In this document: one piece after another, positions 25,666 through 37,380 of the stretch
Layout of the letters: every line of letters begins with the position of its first letter
Position numbering within the stretch: the first letter of the stretch is position 1
Assembly: GCF_017654505.1 (NCBI RefSeq)
Contig: NC_054555.1
Coordinates: 2,200,335 to 2,264,334, forward strand
DNA length: 64,000 bases
Reading direction: 5' to 3'
Source of the DNA: Polyodon spathula
Taxonomy: Eukaryota; Chordata; Actinopteri; Acipenseriformes; Polyodontidae
The notes under the pieces: model-generated
The model's input: the letters and a program-made list of their open reading frames with translations, nothing else
Told to the model about the DNA's origin: nothing
Database searches by the model: none
Translations under genes and position numbers: made by a program

Positions 25666-26060
25666 TCAAGACAGGCCAGTTGTAGAATCAGTACATTGCA
25701 GCAGTGTGCATGCTTTTTGTGTGTTAGCCATTTGGCTGTTTAATAGTGGATCGAGGTAGTTATAAGCCACATTTGTCCCATAATCTCCTCTTTTTGACCA
25801 GAAACCAGGGTCAAGCTTTTTGGGGCAGAAGGTAACCTCCTGACCTGTTTTGGAGGGTTCTTCATGAGACTCCTCGATAACCTGCTCCCGGAAGGTGACC
25901 TGCTGTCGGGGCTGTCGAAGCTGCTTCTCTTCTCCCAGAGGAGCAGTGCCTTCATGGACATTAGTTTCCACCTCACATTCTGATGCATCCCATCAAAGAC
26001 CAAACCAAAGGACTGTTCCACCTTCACGGAAATGGTGACCTCTGAGAATGGATGACCCAT
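25666..26060 (-). pseudogene. Unrecognised broken coding-like fragment
   Basis: Two minus-strand frames overlap here: 26060-25740 (about 106 codons) and 25971-25666 (about 101 codons). The second is rich in charged residues in a protein-like way, with the paired blocks QVTFREQVIEESHEEP and QEVTFCPKKLDPG, then DYGTNVAYNYLDPLLNSQ. The first includes EVTISVKVEQSFGLVFDG. A frameshift around 25975-26000 could join them. The DNA is more GC-rich than its neighbours, and an A-rich run at 26081-26104 lies on its 5' side. I do not recognise a family; it may be a processed pseudogene, a retroelement gag-like remnant, or a chance open frame. Confidence 0.25.
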
Positions 26061-27051
26061 GAGGAGCGAGAAGCTTTCTTAAAAAAAAAAAAAAAGAAAA
26101 AAAATTGTTTGTGCTGCTCATCAGTGTGATCTTACCATTATTAACGTTTTTACGGTGCAACACAATTCATTCAAATCGATTCTCGTTGCAATTGTTCTCT
26201 TTTAAATATGAAATGAGACTGAACCATCGTCTATTTTAAAATGCTGAAAAATGTAAATAAATAAATAAACTAAATAAATAATGCATTAAGTCTCATCAGT
26301 CAATGAGTTGAATTGTTTTTGATGCAAAGGGAGCAGGCAGTGATGATAGCATTGATGAAGATCTGTGCCACTGTGCATTATCTTGCCTTATTCTGTGGTT
26401 GGATTTGGTTACAGAATTTTGATTTAGAATAGCAGAGACTGGCTCTGGTCGTTTAAATACTTTACTGCAGCTAATGTTGCGGAATCGCTGACTCCATAAG
26501 ACTCGGGCTCCTGCAGCCCAGATGTTTGAAATCCCAAGTTGCGCATCTCAATTTGACAAGCTATCATTTTGCCTACCTCTGTTATTAGCACAGCCTAACC
26601 TTCCGTGCGATATCCAGATGTTAACCAGGATTGCTGGGATAAGAGTCCACAGACTCTTGACTCATTTAACTTTCTTTAGCTTTTCTAATTGTGTTTTTTA
26701 AAACAATATGAACTGTGTTGTTTTCAGTAGATGCCCAAGCAGTATGAACTACTCTGGTCACAGATCCATTTCTATAAACATCTATACAGGTTGGGGGTTA
26801 ATAACAAGGAATATGTGTTTTATCACAATAACATTTTGCACGATTAGCATCCTGTTTATACCATAGTAGTAGTAATTGTCTGTAACTGATCCTTTAAGTA
26901 AAGTGCTAACACTGCTAAACACATTTTGATTGTACCTTTGAACAGGGGATAACTTGTAACCCAAAAGTGCCCCGATCTTATAATTTAAGTAAGAGGGATA
27001 GCATTGTTGTTTATAGACCAATTGTACTGACCTTGATTCACAGTAGCCCCC

Positions 27052-27079
27052 ATATATATATATATATACACATATACAT
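27052..27079. repeat. (AT)n/(AC) microsatellite
   Basis: Short alternating AT tract ending in ACACATATACAT. Confidence 0.85.
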
Positions 27080-28818
27080 GCTTCAAGGTCTGATTTGCTT
27101 GTGGATTGGGGTTTTGTGCCATATTGTTGTTGATGTCGGTAACTGCATGCCAAGCTCTGGGATCCAGTGCAATCCAATTAACTCCTGTCTTTGAAGTAGT
27201 GAGAAATTCAAAGTAATTCACTCACATCTTGTCATAGTTCTGTTTTGTCATCTTAAATACCTGTTTCATTTCACAGTTGACAAGAGTGGCATTTATGAAG
27301 TTATTAAGGATTCCAGCAGCTCATAATCCACTTGTTGATTGGCATTTGCTTATTCAGAGAGACAGGTGTCACAAGTTCACCGTCTTTCTGAAACACCAAC
27401 TCTGCCTGGCAGTTTGATGTAAAATGTACAGGTATCTTTGAAGGAATGGGTTTCTGTTTTTTTTTTTTGTTTCACATAATATAAAGCTTAAAGGTTTTGA
27501 CATTGGAACGCCTGTTTAATGCCATGATTTAAAAGTCAGCATGCTGGTTTGAGTTTTGTGTTTTGAATTGAGTGGTGCTTTGAAGTCTCTGTCTGAACTC
27601 AATGAGAAAATATAACTGCAAGATTAATTAACTAACTGATCTGGCCAGACTCTTTTGGTATAAACATCTCGTTATCGATCTCTCTGTCTCTCTACATTAC
27701 CTGTCTAACCCGTTACATCAATATGTTACTTTTCACATTTAATATAAACCAAAAAAAATGTAAATAATTGTAGTGAGTGTGACATTAAACTTAATTAAAA
27801 ACATATTGTTCTATCAGCCTAGAAAACTACCCAAAATTCAGTGATCATCAAAACACATGTATGGTATATTTTTAAACGCTACCTTTTTATTCCATACAAC
27901 GTTTTTTTTCTAATTGAAAATGAGTGTGTTGGCACGTTCTGAAAATAGTTTTCTTTGACGCGTTTTGTAACACTTTATCCATTATTCCACATACAGCACT
28001 TTAATACACCTTGATGAATATTTATCCATTCTTTTTTCTGTACTTGCTTGTATTGTAACAGTAAAATAAATCAGAACTGATTAATTCTCTTTGTGCTATT
28101 ATGCAGAGAGAGAGAGAGAACAAGGAGAAAAAGTGCTGGCGGAGCGGAAAACAAGTAATTGAACAAGCTCTTCAGTGAGAAGTTGTGATGGTGACTTTGC
28201 AATACTAGCCCCTTTATTATGTGTAAAGCAAAAGATACATTTATTTTCTAAAGCAGAGGTTTAGAAGGCTGAAGAATGTGATCTGTGTTTAAGATTAAAG
28301 TGTATGAAGCATGCCTTCGTTTCATTGGACCAGCAGTTACAACAGCAGTGCACTTGCATTAATATAGAGCTGTTCTCGTCCAGTGAACCGTTCACGATGC
28401 AAGTCTTTTTAGAACAGCCCCCTCGTTGCCTGCCTTTAAATATCTCTTTACCAATATTTGAGATCAACTGTAGCCAGGCCTCTGAGCCTTGCAATTTGCA
28501 AGCATTGATTAGTGCCACTGATATGCATGTGACCTTTTTCATGCCTGTCTGTCCCGTTTTTTCCATGAATTGTAAAATTGTATTTTGTCTGCTTTTAATC
28601 AATAACTATCTGCCAGACCTTTTTAGAAATGTTCTTAACTATAACTATATCTTAATATATATATGTGCGTGTGTGTGTTTTTGCTCAGAAAGCCAACCTC
28701 CCAATGTTTGCGGTATATTTGACATACCTTTAACAAGGGAAAGTGTGTTTAAACATTCAAGCATTTTGGTATTGCATATTTATCCATTTATTTACCTTAT
28801 TTCCTCGATATTGTACGC

Positions 28819-28852
28819 TCTCTATCTATCTATCTATCTATCCATCCATCCC
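28819..28852. repeat. (CTAT)n/(CCAT)n tetranucleotide microsatellite
   Basis: Six CTAT units pass into three CCAT units, the usual compound form of such loci. Confidence 0.9.
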
Positions 28853-29697
28853 TCAATCTGAAGTGTTTTTCTGCAATCAGTACAACATTGGAAATATCCC
28901 ACACATTGAGCTTTGCACAATTGACACATAATGTGCAAATAACAGCACAACCGTACTGCCATTCCTGGTTCAGGTGGCCTGTCGGTTGCTGGTTGACAGC
29001 ACAGAACCAGAAAGCTAACTGCTTGGATTCCACTGGGGAAACAAAAGTAACTGCATTCGATTTAGTTTAATTGAAAGAGCCTGCTGTTCTGTTTGGGAGG
29101 CAGTGATTTAGTCTGGTACCTTCTAAGACCAGGCTCAAGCGATGTCTCCCCAGCTCCCTGATTGATAGGGCGATGGTTCTACCTGACATTCAGACATGAG
29201 GAGGGAAGATGGAGATGCGTGGCATTTTCAATATGTCAAGGGATTACACAGTAACTAGCTGCAGTGGCTTGGACGGTGCAGTCATGCTGACAGCTCTGAA
29301 TGCCACTTTCCTCCCCCCTGATGCTGTCCGCGGAGCTGAAGGCTGCATTAGTCCTCCCTGAAAAAGCATCTTTTTTTAAAATTACCTATTAAACTAAAAG
29401 CCAGGCAGGCTTTCTGTCATGCCACAGTGTAAAATTGCAACAAAACATTCTCATCACAACTGGCATTATGAGAAATGTTGGTTGAACTGGTTCTTGCAAA
29501 TCTCAGTTTCCTGGCCCGGACCATGGATGGTTGAAGACTGTCAAATGTTTGAGTTTTTCTGATGGAGGAAATATATCTACTGGTATGGGATTTGTTTAGC
29601 AGCTAGGTAGAATCAGAGTGTACTGCAGTGTCTAGCTTTGACCAGCCCCAGAGATGTTTCTGAAAATGGTGAAATGAATCTCAAGGTCCAGGTAGAA

Positions 29698-29699
<2 letters not shown>

Positions 29700-29736
<37 letters not shown>

Positions 29737-29757
29737 TATATAGATATATAATATAAT
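29700..29757. repeat. (AT)n microsatellite, interrupted
   Basis: 58 bases of nearly pure AT alternation with AA and GA interruptions, followed by A-rich sequence. Confidence 0.92.
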
Positions 29758-30154
29758 AAAAAAAAATGTTTCTCATACTTCGAGACATAGAAGCACTGTA
29801 CATCTTGGTAGACTATGAACACACTGTCCCTCACAGCCTCAGTGGTCCTGCACTTGTAATTTCCTTTTGCCTCCGTCATCCCCTCCCTTACCAGCTTCTA
29901 GCCTTTTTTTGTGTTCCAGTTCATACTGAAGGTCAGGCTTTTGTAAACATTCCATACAAAACTATGTACAGGAGATTTGTGTATCTTTTTTTTTTGTTTT
30001 TGTTATACACTGTATTGTGAGTTAACCTTTCCTCCAGTTAAGATACAGGCAGGTTTGCAATTGCTGTACTATACAGTATGGAATTCTTCTTTTTTTTTTT
30101 TAAGTTTAAAAAAAAAAAAAAAATTTAAATGTATTTTTCTGACATTCTTACATT

Positions 30155-30159
<5 letters not shown>

Positions 30160-30204
<45 letters not shown>

Positions 30205-30240
30205 TTTTCTCTCACTCTCTCTGTCTCACTCTCTTTCTCT
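30160..30240. repeat. (TC)n microsatellite, decayed at its right end
   Basis: A pure 42-base CT run (30161-30202) continues into a degenerate pyrimidine tract. T10 and A15 runs lie 50-90 bases before it. Confidence 0.92.
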
Positions 30241-31589
30241 GCCTGTGTGTAAGATTATTAATGGAATTAGTCTAAAAAGCATTTTTCCTCAAGAAATATT
30301 CAACCTGCATTCTTAACATTGTTATTATCAAATTAGAAATGTCATTTTGTTGTTATCTCAAAACTTCATTGCCTCCGTCAGTGGGTGAATTTGCATCGGC
30401 TGACAGAGCCGAGAAAGTACAAATCTTAGAGTTAACTAGCTTTCAGCAGTACAGTTCGTTGGTATTTATTGACGCACATGCTGTGCTTCAGCAGACAGTG
30501 CTTTTCATGGTCAGGCTACTGTTGCTGATGTTTGAATGTTCCAAGGCATTGTTAAAAACTCAATTACTAATACTGAGGTATTAACAGAAACATTTGTCTT
30601 GGTTACCAGATGTTTAAGGTTGCCTTATGGGGATTACACTGTTTTGTTGATTGCCTGAGATGGTCCTTACTTCTGTGTCTGACCAAACCAGCTATTTTTA
30701 TAATTTAGCACCAGGGTACATGCTGTTAATAATGAGTCAACCTGGCACCTTTGCTTATTTTGTTGTTTGAGTACACTCTCAAAGTGTTCCCATTGTCAAC
30801 ATTATGCTTTGTTTAGTTTTTTGTTGGACGATTCCAGTTCTAACGGCAGACTATCTAATATTATCCTACAGTAGGTACAGTATTTTAAAAGTATTTGCCA
30901 GTTTGTGAAACCAGCCATGAGGGTTTGAATGTTGAAGACAAGAATCAGGTTTACAGTGACCCCAGTATCGTGGATAAGGATAATGTTTTGGTACATGCAT
31001 AAAGTCTGAAGTCTTGAATTGTCATTTCTGATAATTTCCAAGCTATTGTCAAGGGGTGGGCACAAAATCGGTATGGAAATTTTCTTCTAAGATGGTTCAG
31101 CTATCGCAGAATATGTATTACATTAAATAGTGCATCGAGAAATAGCCTGTCCAAGTACTGTCATTTTATGCGGATAGACAATGCATTCCAAAAAGCACAC
31201 ATTCAAATGCAATATCCACAAGCCAGACTAGTTGCTATTCTCTGATATTGGTTGAGTAAATGCAACAGCTTGTTTGGAATGCATTGCCCCTTGATCTTCA
31301 CCACCTCTTTAGCCCAGAAGAATACTTTCTGCATGATTGAGATTACTGGGTCCTCTCCTTGCCGGATTTCAAGAAAGAAAGGCTATGTAGGGGACTCGGT
31401 ATGTGAAATGCTTTCTGCTGTGTGCTGTCTAAGTGACGAGGCACATTAATCATGAAGGCAAAGGAGAACGCTACTGTACAGCTGGCCCAGTACCCCAAAT
31501 ATGATCCATGTCTCAAGAACTACTCTAGCTTTGTATTGAATTATTGTACATAATGTCCAAAGCTCTTTCAGGCATTCTAGCAAAAGTGC

Positions 31590-31660
31590 CATGGGGTGCA
31601 ATCGGTTAATGCACAGCTCTGTATTGAAAGAGACAATCTGGTTTTTGATCACTTCTGGGT
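31590..31660 (+). mobile_element. Possible decayed tRNA-derived SINE head
   Basis: GGGGTGCAATCGGTTAATGC at 31594-31613 resembles the D arm and A box of tRNAs of the GCGCAATCGGTTAGCGC type. The expected B box position holds only a weak match (GGTTTTTGATC). It is a weak call made from the A box alone. Confidence 0.3.
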
Positions 31661-33974
31661 TAGTGCTTGTTAATCTCTGGGCTTGGGTGATTACTAACCG
31701 TGTCGCTGTTTCCACTGGTGGAGTGGCAGGTCCCATAGGTTTTTGTGGCTGTGATGGGGGAGTTTGATCAGTAGGGGGTGCTGAAAATCCAGCTTCAGTT
31801 CAGATTGATTGGGATAGCAAGTGAGCCCCATGTTACTGAGAAGAGTTCAGTTTGGGTGTGTGCTTGAATGCCAGTCAGGAGCTTCAGTGACTCCTGAATC
31901 TTGAACCACGGCGTGACTCTGCTGAATCATTCCCCTGAATCCCAGATAGATTTGTCTAAACGAAGTGGAAAATGCTGCTGATTGGGTTCCTGGGAAGCAA
32001 GAGGAACCAGCAGAGAAATAAATATGTATTTATTGATTTTCCAGATTGCTAATTGAAGCAGGGAGGCGTGATGGGTTTTGTCGGGTTGTGGTTCTCCTGT
32101 GGGGAGGGCGGCACATGGAGTCGCGCTGCTGCCTTGTCAATTTGTATGAGTCACAGGCACGTCAAGCACTCCTCATGCTGACTCCAGAAACACGCTTTCT
32201 TTTATTATTGCTGCGTTACTCTTACTTTTTTTCACATCCTTGTTAAAGATACAGAGGCAGTGTTTGTTTTGTGTATGCATTTTAAACGTGAGTATTTCTC
32301 ATTCAGTCCCCAGGGTATGGTTCTATCATGTCCTGCATGGCTTTTCTAGACCAACAAAAAATAAAGAAGTCGTTTTGCTCACGTCATATTGGTTTTGTAA
32401 GTTGCAGCTGAATTATTTCTTGAAAGAAATAAACCGACATATTCTACAGCAGGGGTGCTCAGTATTGACCATGGCGGTCAAACAGGACAGCCCCATATCT
32501 GCCTTTACAAACTCTGTATAAAAAGACATATTACTTTGTGAATGAGTATAGCTTTTACCTCCGAGCCAGCAATTAATGTGTGTGTTGGTATGCATTAGTG
32601 TGCAAGGTAACAGCAAGGAAGGGAAAGTTGGAAATGTCATCCACACTCTGCAGACGTTAACTTCTCAGATGGACCCCCAAGAGGATTGAGATGACTGATT
32701 TTTCACAGGAGAACGTGTGTTTACAAATGCAGAAAAAATTGGCATATGTTTCTATATAGAGATATAAATGAAATGGCCAAGCAAGAAGCTCAGGGTGTTC
32801 TGAGTGCTCTCTCCTCAGGTCTTCACAGCGTGATTAATTCTTTCAGTCCTGACATGTACTAATCTAGGGGAGTGTTGTCTTTACAATCATGTTGATAAAT
32901 CATTCTCCGGCTTGGCAAACGCCAGAGAGATTCGCTGTGGAGGTAGGCGAAGAGAGGGAGAAGGTAGAAGGTGTAATATGAAAGTTGCATTGTTGGTTTG
33001 GGAGGAGCGCTGCATAAAAGACAGAGAAAGCACATTCATCCTGATCTAGAACGGAATAGATTCCATCTGCAAGTGGCAGCAGTGGGACAGAATGTTAATG
33101 AATTCCAAGATGTTAAGCCTTTTGCGGATCTGCGATGTGGGGAAAAACTTATTCACTCCATCTTTTTTGCCATCCTGCCTGCAGTCCCTTACTATTTCTT
33201 CAAGTAAGGCTGCAGGTACAGTGCGCTCTCGGATGTCCAAGCACGTTGCGATCGGAAGGACAGTATATCATGTACAGTGTCTGTTTTTGAGGCACCCAAG
33301 TGAGGGACAATAGTGTGTCAAGGCTGTATTATATTTTTGTGTGGAGGAAAGGGAGTGCAACCCCACCTCCCCCTTCATTACTGTACCTTCAACAGTTACC
33401 GTTTATATCTAAACAGATTTAAAGTGTTCTAATGATTGTTATTTTGAACATTGCACTTTCACTTGGTTTCCCAGTCAAGCCTGGACCCAGAAACACACTT
33501 CATCTGTTGGCAGCACCGCGCAGGAGAACTGTCAATACCTGCGTTGTTCCTCCTACAGCGGTCTCCCCTGAGTTCCTCTGCGACCCCTGACAGGAATTCT
33601 GTTTCTGCAGTCATGGGCTGATTTGAGCACGTCAAAGAGCCAGCCTCGTGTCCAGCTGCCTTCCGTACTGACATTTTGACGCCACAGATTAATTTTATTG
33701 CACTTTCCAATTTGCTGTGTTAACAGGAAAAAATATGATGCAGGCTCAGCTGTTGAGAATGGGCTCAAGGCAAATAAAAGTTTTATAGTTTGCAAGAGGC
33801 ATCAAAAAAACAATGATCTCTGTAATTAGGCTGCCATGAAGTAAATGACACGCAGGCTGTAAAGCAACTGGTAAACCTTGCAGATTTTAATGTACTCCTT
33901 GCAGGCAGAAGCAGCATGGATTTATAGGGCAGCAGCTGGCCTAACACCCAGTGGATCGGTTTCTTGTTCCTCTT

Positions 33975-33976
<2 letters not shown>

Positions 33977-34044
<68 letters not shown>
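33977..34044. repeat. Perfect (AT)34 microsatellite
   Basis: 68 bases of uninterrupted AT, the longest perfect AT array here. It is self-complementary and could extrude a cruciform. Confidence 0.95.
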
Positions 34045-34047
<3 letters not shown>

Positions 34048-34478
34048 CACACAAAATGTAAAAAATAAATTTGTTTTTAAAATACAGATTTATCAAATGG
34101 CACAAAAGCAGATTTTAATGACTTCAGTTCTTCAGTGTTGCTGTATTCCATATATCTGTGACACACAACAGGGAAAGGAAAAATGGAACAAATCTAGAGA
34201 CTAGATACGTTTTCACATAGTGGTACCTACCTCTGGACAATACAATGGTTACCTTTTACATGATAAAACTGGCTTAGTCTGCATTGCGACACACACAAAG
34301 TTTTATTGCATTTATCTGTTGTCGTGTGCACCTGTTTCTTGCCTCAGGCCAGTCATTAGCCTACTATTCTATGCATAATGCAAAATAAAACTTAACCATT
34401 CGGTACATTATTTATAATGTTGCGCACTACAAAACAAACATAATACATTTTGGAAACACAGTATCTATTTAAAGCATA

Positions 34479-34511
<33 letters not shown>

Positions 34512-34514
34512 TAT
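34479..34514. repeat. (TG)n next to (AT)n microsatellite
   Basis: A TG run (34479-34501) passes through TAA into a short AT run. Confidence 0.9.
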
Positions 34515-36959
34515 TACAAGAGTATGAAATGTGTATGAATGACTTGAATGGGTGTGAGCTGATAACCAACCAGTAAATCCATGCTTCTGAGCAGTTAACT
34601 GTTGCCAGTACTCTACATCTTTCATTCTTACTTCACAGTGTGCTACTCTAATGTTTAACTTCATGTTGGCAACTATAAGTAATACAGCATGCAGATGTAA
34701 GGCGTTCTTATTTAATATGATTGTATTGTGAGTACAGCTGGTAGAAATAGCACCCTAGAAAAACAAAACCAAAAAAAAAAAAACAGTGTTACTCAACATA
34801 AGTGACCAAGATTTGAAAAAGTGTTCTGCAAAACCGTATTTTTCATTTATGATCATTTCAGTGGCTATTCCCAGTAATGGTCTGAAGCATTGTCCAGCCC
34901 AGTGTTAGACAGGTTATCAGAGCTGTCATGGGGCCATTAGGGTGTAGTCATCGATTTAAGATAAAGGTACATGGATGAATGGCTCTGGGGTGTGACACCG
35001 CTACAATAACCAGAGAAATAAGTGCTATTTAATGTCACTCTGCAGCCCTAAATAAACTCCCTGTAACACAGTGCACTGCTGGGCAGACCCTTTGGCCTGG
35101 CTGGTGGGAGAGGGATCTGTCTTGATTGGCTGTTCTCCCGGGAGATCTATGGCTGTAATTACAGGAGTCCGCTGCACCTGCTACCTCCGAAAATGTAATA
35201 AATCGCATTGAGAGTTTACGCAATCCTTTAGATACACTTTTCCATCCCTTTCCTGTCGGTCCTGACAGTTTAATAGAGTAATGCGTTCCCTGATGCCCGG
35301 TGAAGGCACCTTATTAAAGATATAGGGGCAGACCCCACCCCCCTGCTCCTCCACCCCCCTGGGCATGGAGATATTGAGACTGGAATAACAAGAGAACTGG
35401 AAAGGATTACAGAGCAAAGGTCAAGGACAGGAAAAGGATTTTATGTCTCTCTTTACAGTATGTAGCTAACTACATGAATAGCTCTCCTTATACGGTATAT
35501 CAGTTCACCATGATGATGATGATTAGGGGTTAATTTGTATACAAAAAGGTATCATTTCTTAGAATTATGGAAGAGGAATAGAATTGGTGTGTCTAGACCT
35601 AATATACCAATTACAGCAGCTCCCATATATGCTTCAGGTTCTCCTCTGCTCTGCTTGGGGATTGTGGTTTCATGTCTGTCTGAACAATACCAGCAGCGGG
35701 CCGACTAATCTAATGAACAGGAGCGACGACACTGCTGCTATTAAGAGCGTTCTTTTTTTTTTTGGCTTGCCATTTGGGTGTTAATTTTTAATTTTTTTTT
35801 AAATTAGTAATTTTATTAGACATCGCATTAAAAATATATATCCTTACAGTACTCTTGTCATTCAATTCGGGGGGGGGGTAAAGGAAAGCGTTTTTTATTG
35901 TACATGTTATGCATATACGGTCCATTGTTTGAAAACTGATTGTGGCTGGCTAGAAAAGGTACTGGGACCCAGTGTGATCTGGCACTAATGAGACCCTGAT
36001 AATGATAACCAGTGCACACACAGAGTGCAGAGTGCGTTGACTGCTCATATCCAGTAATGAATCTGTATCTTAAACACCTGTAACACCAATAGTATGTCAT
36101 ATTCTAGCCACCTGCAATATCGATAGGAGGCTACGAGTATGGAAAGACAGACAGGCAGGATCCTCGCATCAGGACTACTCAACACGTTTTATATAAAATG
36201 CTCTCTGGGTATGACTCTGATAAAGAGATGTTACTGTTACATCTCAGCGGTCCTGTCCTGGGAAACAAACCCAGTAAGTATATGGATTGTATATACAGTT
36301 TTTAATGTGAAATATAAATATTGAAGTCGGAGCTGTTATTTTTGCTGGTGTCTGCAGATCTAGTGTGTAGATAATGTTTTTATTATGCAGTATAAATCAG
36401 CCCCAAGGCACTTGCTGTTATTTTGCATTCAAGATGACAGGCATTTGGAAACATTCCTGCTTTTCTGTTTTGTTTAGTTTTGTCTGTTTGGGGGGGATTC
36501 GAGTTTGCTCTAGGAATTATTTAAAATAATTAGAATAACTGACCACTAATTGCATCTGTGTGTGTGATCTACATGGTTACCATAACAACCTATCAACACA
36601 GATAATGGCTCACCTTTCGTTGCCACCCCCCCCCCCCCCCCCCAACTAAAAATAAGCCACCTCCTTATGAGAGGTCCATAGCTGTTTATAATTATTCAGT
36701 GTGTTAACTGTAATATAAAGGACATTTGTGTGTTTTTATACATTTGTTTTGTATGCATTTGAGTCGGGCATACTCAGAATGCTAAGAACAGTTGCTTTCC
36801 TCTAAGTAGCCACTGGTAATAACTTTGCTAAAGCTATCCCAGGTGTGAGGCAGTTAAACAGTAAATTATGTGATTTGTGTTTTAAACCCCTGCATAAAAT
36901 CAATGCCTAGAATTTCACCAAGCATTCTGTTCCACAGTGGGGTGTTGGCGGTGAAAGGG

Positions 36960-37380
36960 CCCTAACTTAGAACTGCTGGAGCCTGGAGGGTAGTGTCTGT
37001 GAAATGGAGAGAGTGGGGAAAGAAAGACAGTGCTTTGGAGAATGGGTGGTTACCGTGCATGTGGAAATCTGACAGAAATGACTCGTCACATGATGGGCCT
37101 CTTCGTGCAGCTGTGATGGCTTGGACATGCCTGGGCATGGTATGTGGAAGGTGTCCTGAGACACTCTGTGGTATCTGGTGCCACATTCATCTTCCACAGC
37201 TTCTCAGACATCAACAGATGAGGTGAGCTGGAGGGAAGTGCGCTCTTGAAACATCTCGGTGCGCTGCTGCCCTTTTGTGAGGGTGGATTTCTTTTAGGTG
37301 AAGACACCCACAGGAAGAAGACATGTCCTGGCTCCTTAGCTGGCTTCTCAGTGAAGCTACCACCCACTAACCCTCACCCT
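36960..37380 (-). pseudogene. Probable transposon-derived coding remnant, class uncertain
   Basis: On the minus strand, several overlapping open frames between 36962 and 37367 (for example GTRYHRVSQDTFHIPCPGMS in the frame of 36967-37197) are separated by shifts and stops. The DNA block AAGGTGTCCTGA..CTCTGTGGTATCTGGTGCC at about 37150-37183 reminds me of a repetitive fish sequence with CTGTGGTATCTGGCACC. Higher GC than the surroundings also supports an inserted sequence. I cannot name a transposase motif or the element boundaries. Confidence 0.3.

Larger units (their letters stand above)
26061..36959. other. Intronic DNA, 26.1-37.0 kb, microsatellite-rich
   Basis: Carries five of the long microsatellites and the weak SINE head. 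34980-35230 is a complex, repeat-free stretch with GGCTGTAATTACAGG (35150-35164, partly palindromic). No exon recognised. Confidence 0.5.

Noticed and set aside
28304..28861. 185-codon plus-strand open frame, the longest outside the LINE
   Set aside because: Its end is encoded by a CTAT/CCAT microsatellite, composition is not protein-like, no motif is recognisable, and an overlapping minus frame is also open.
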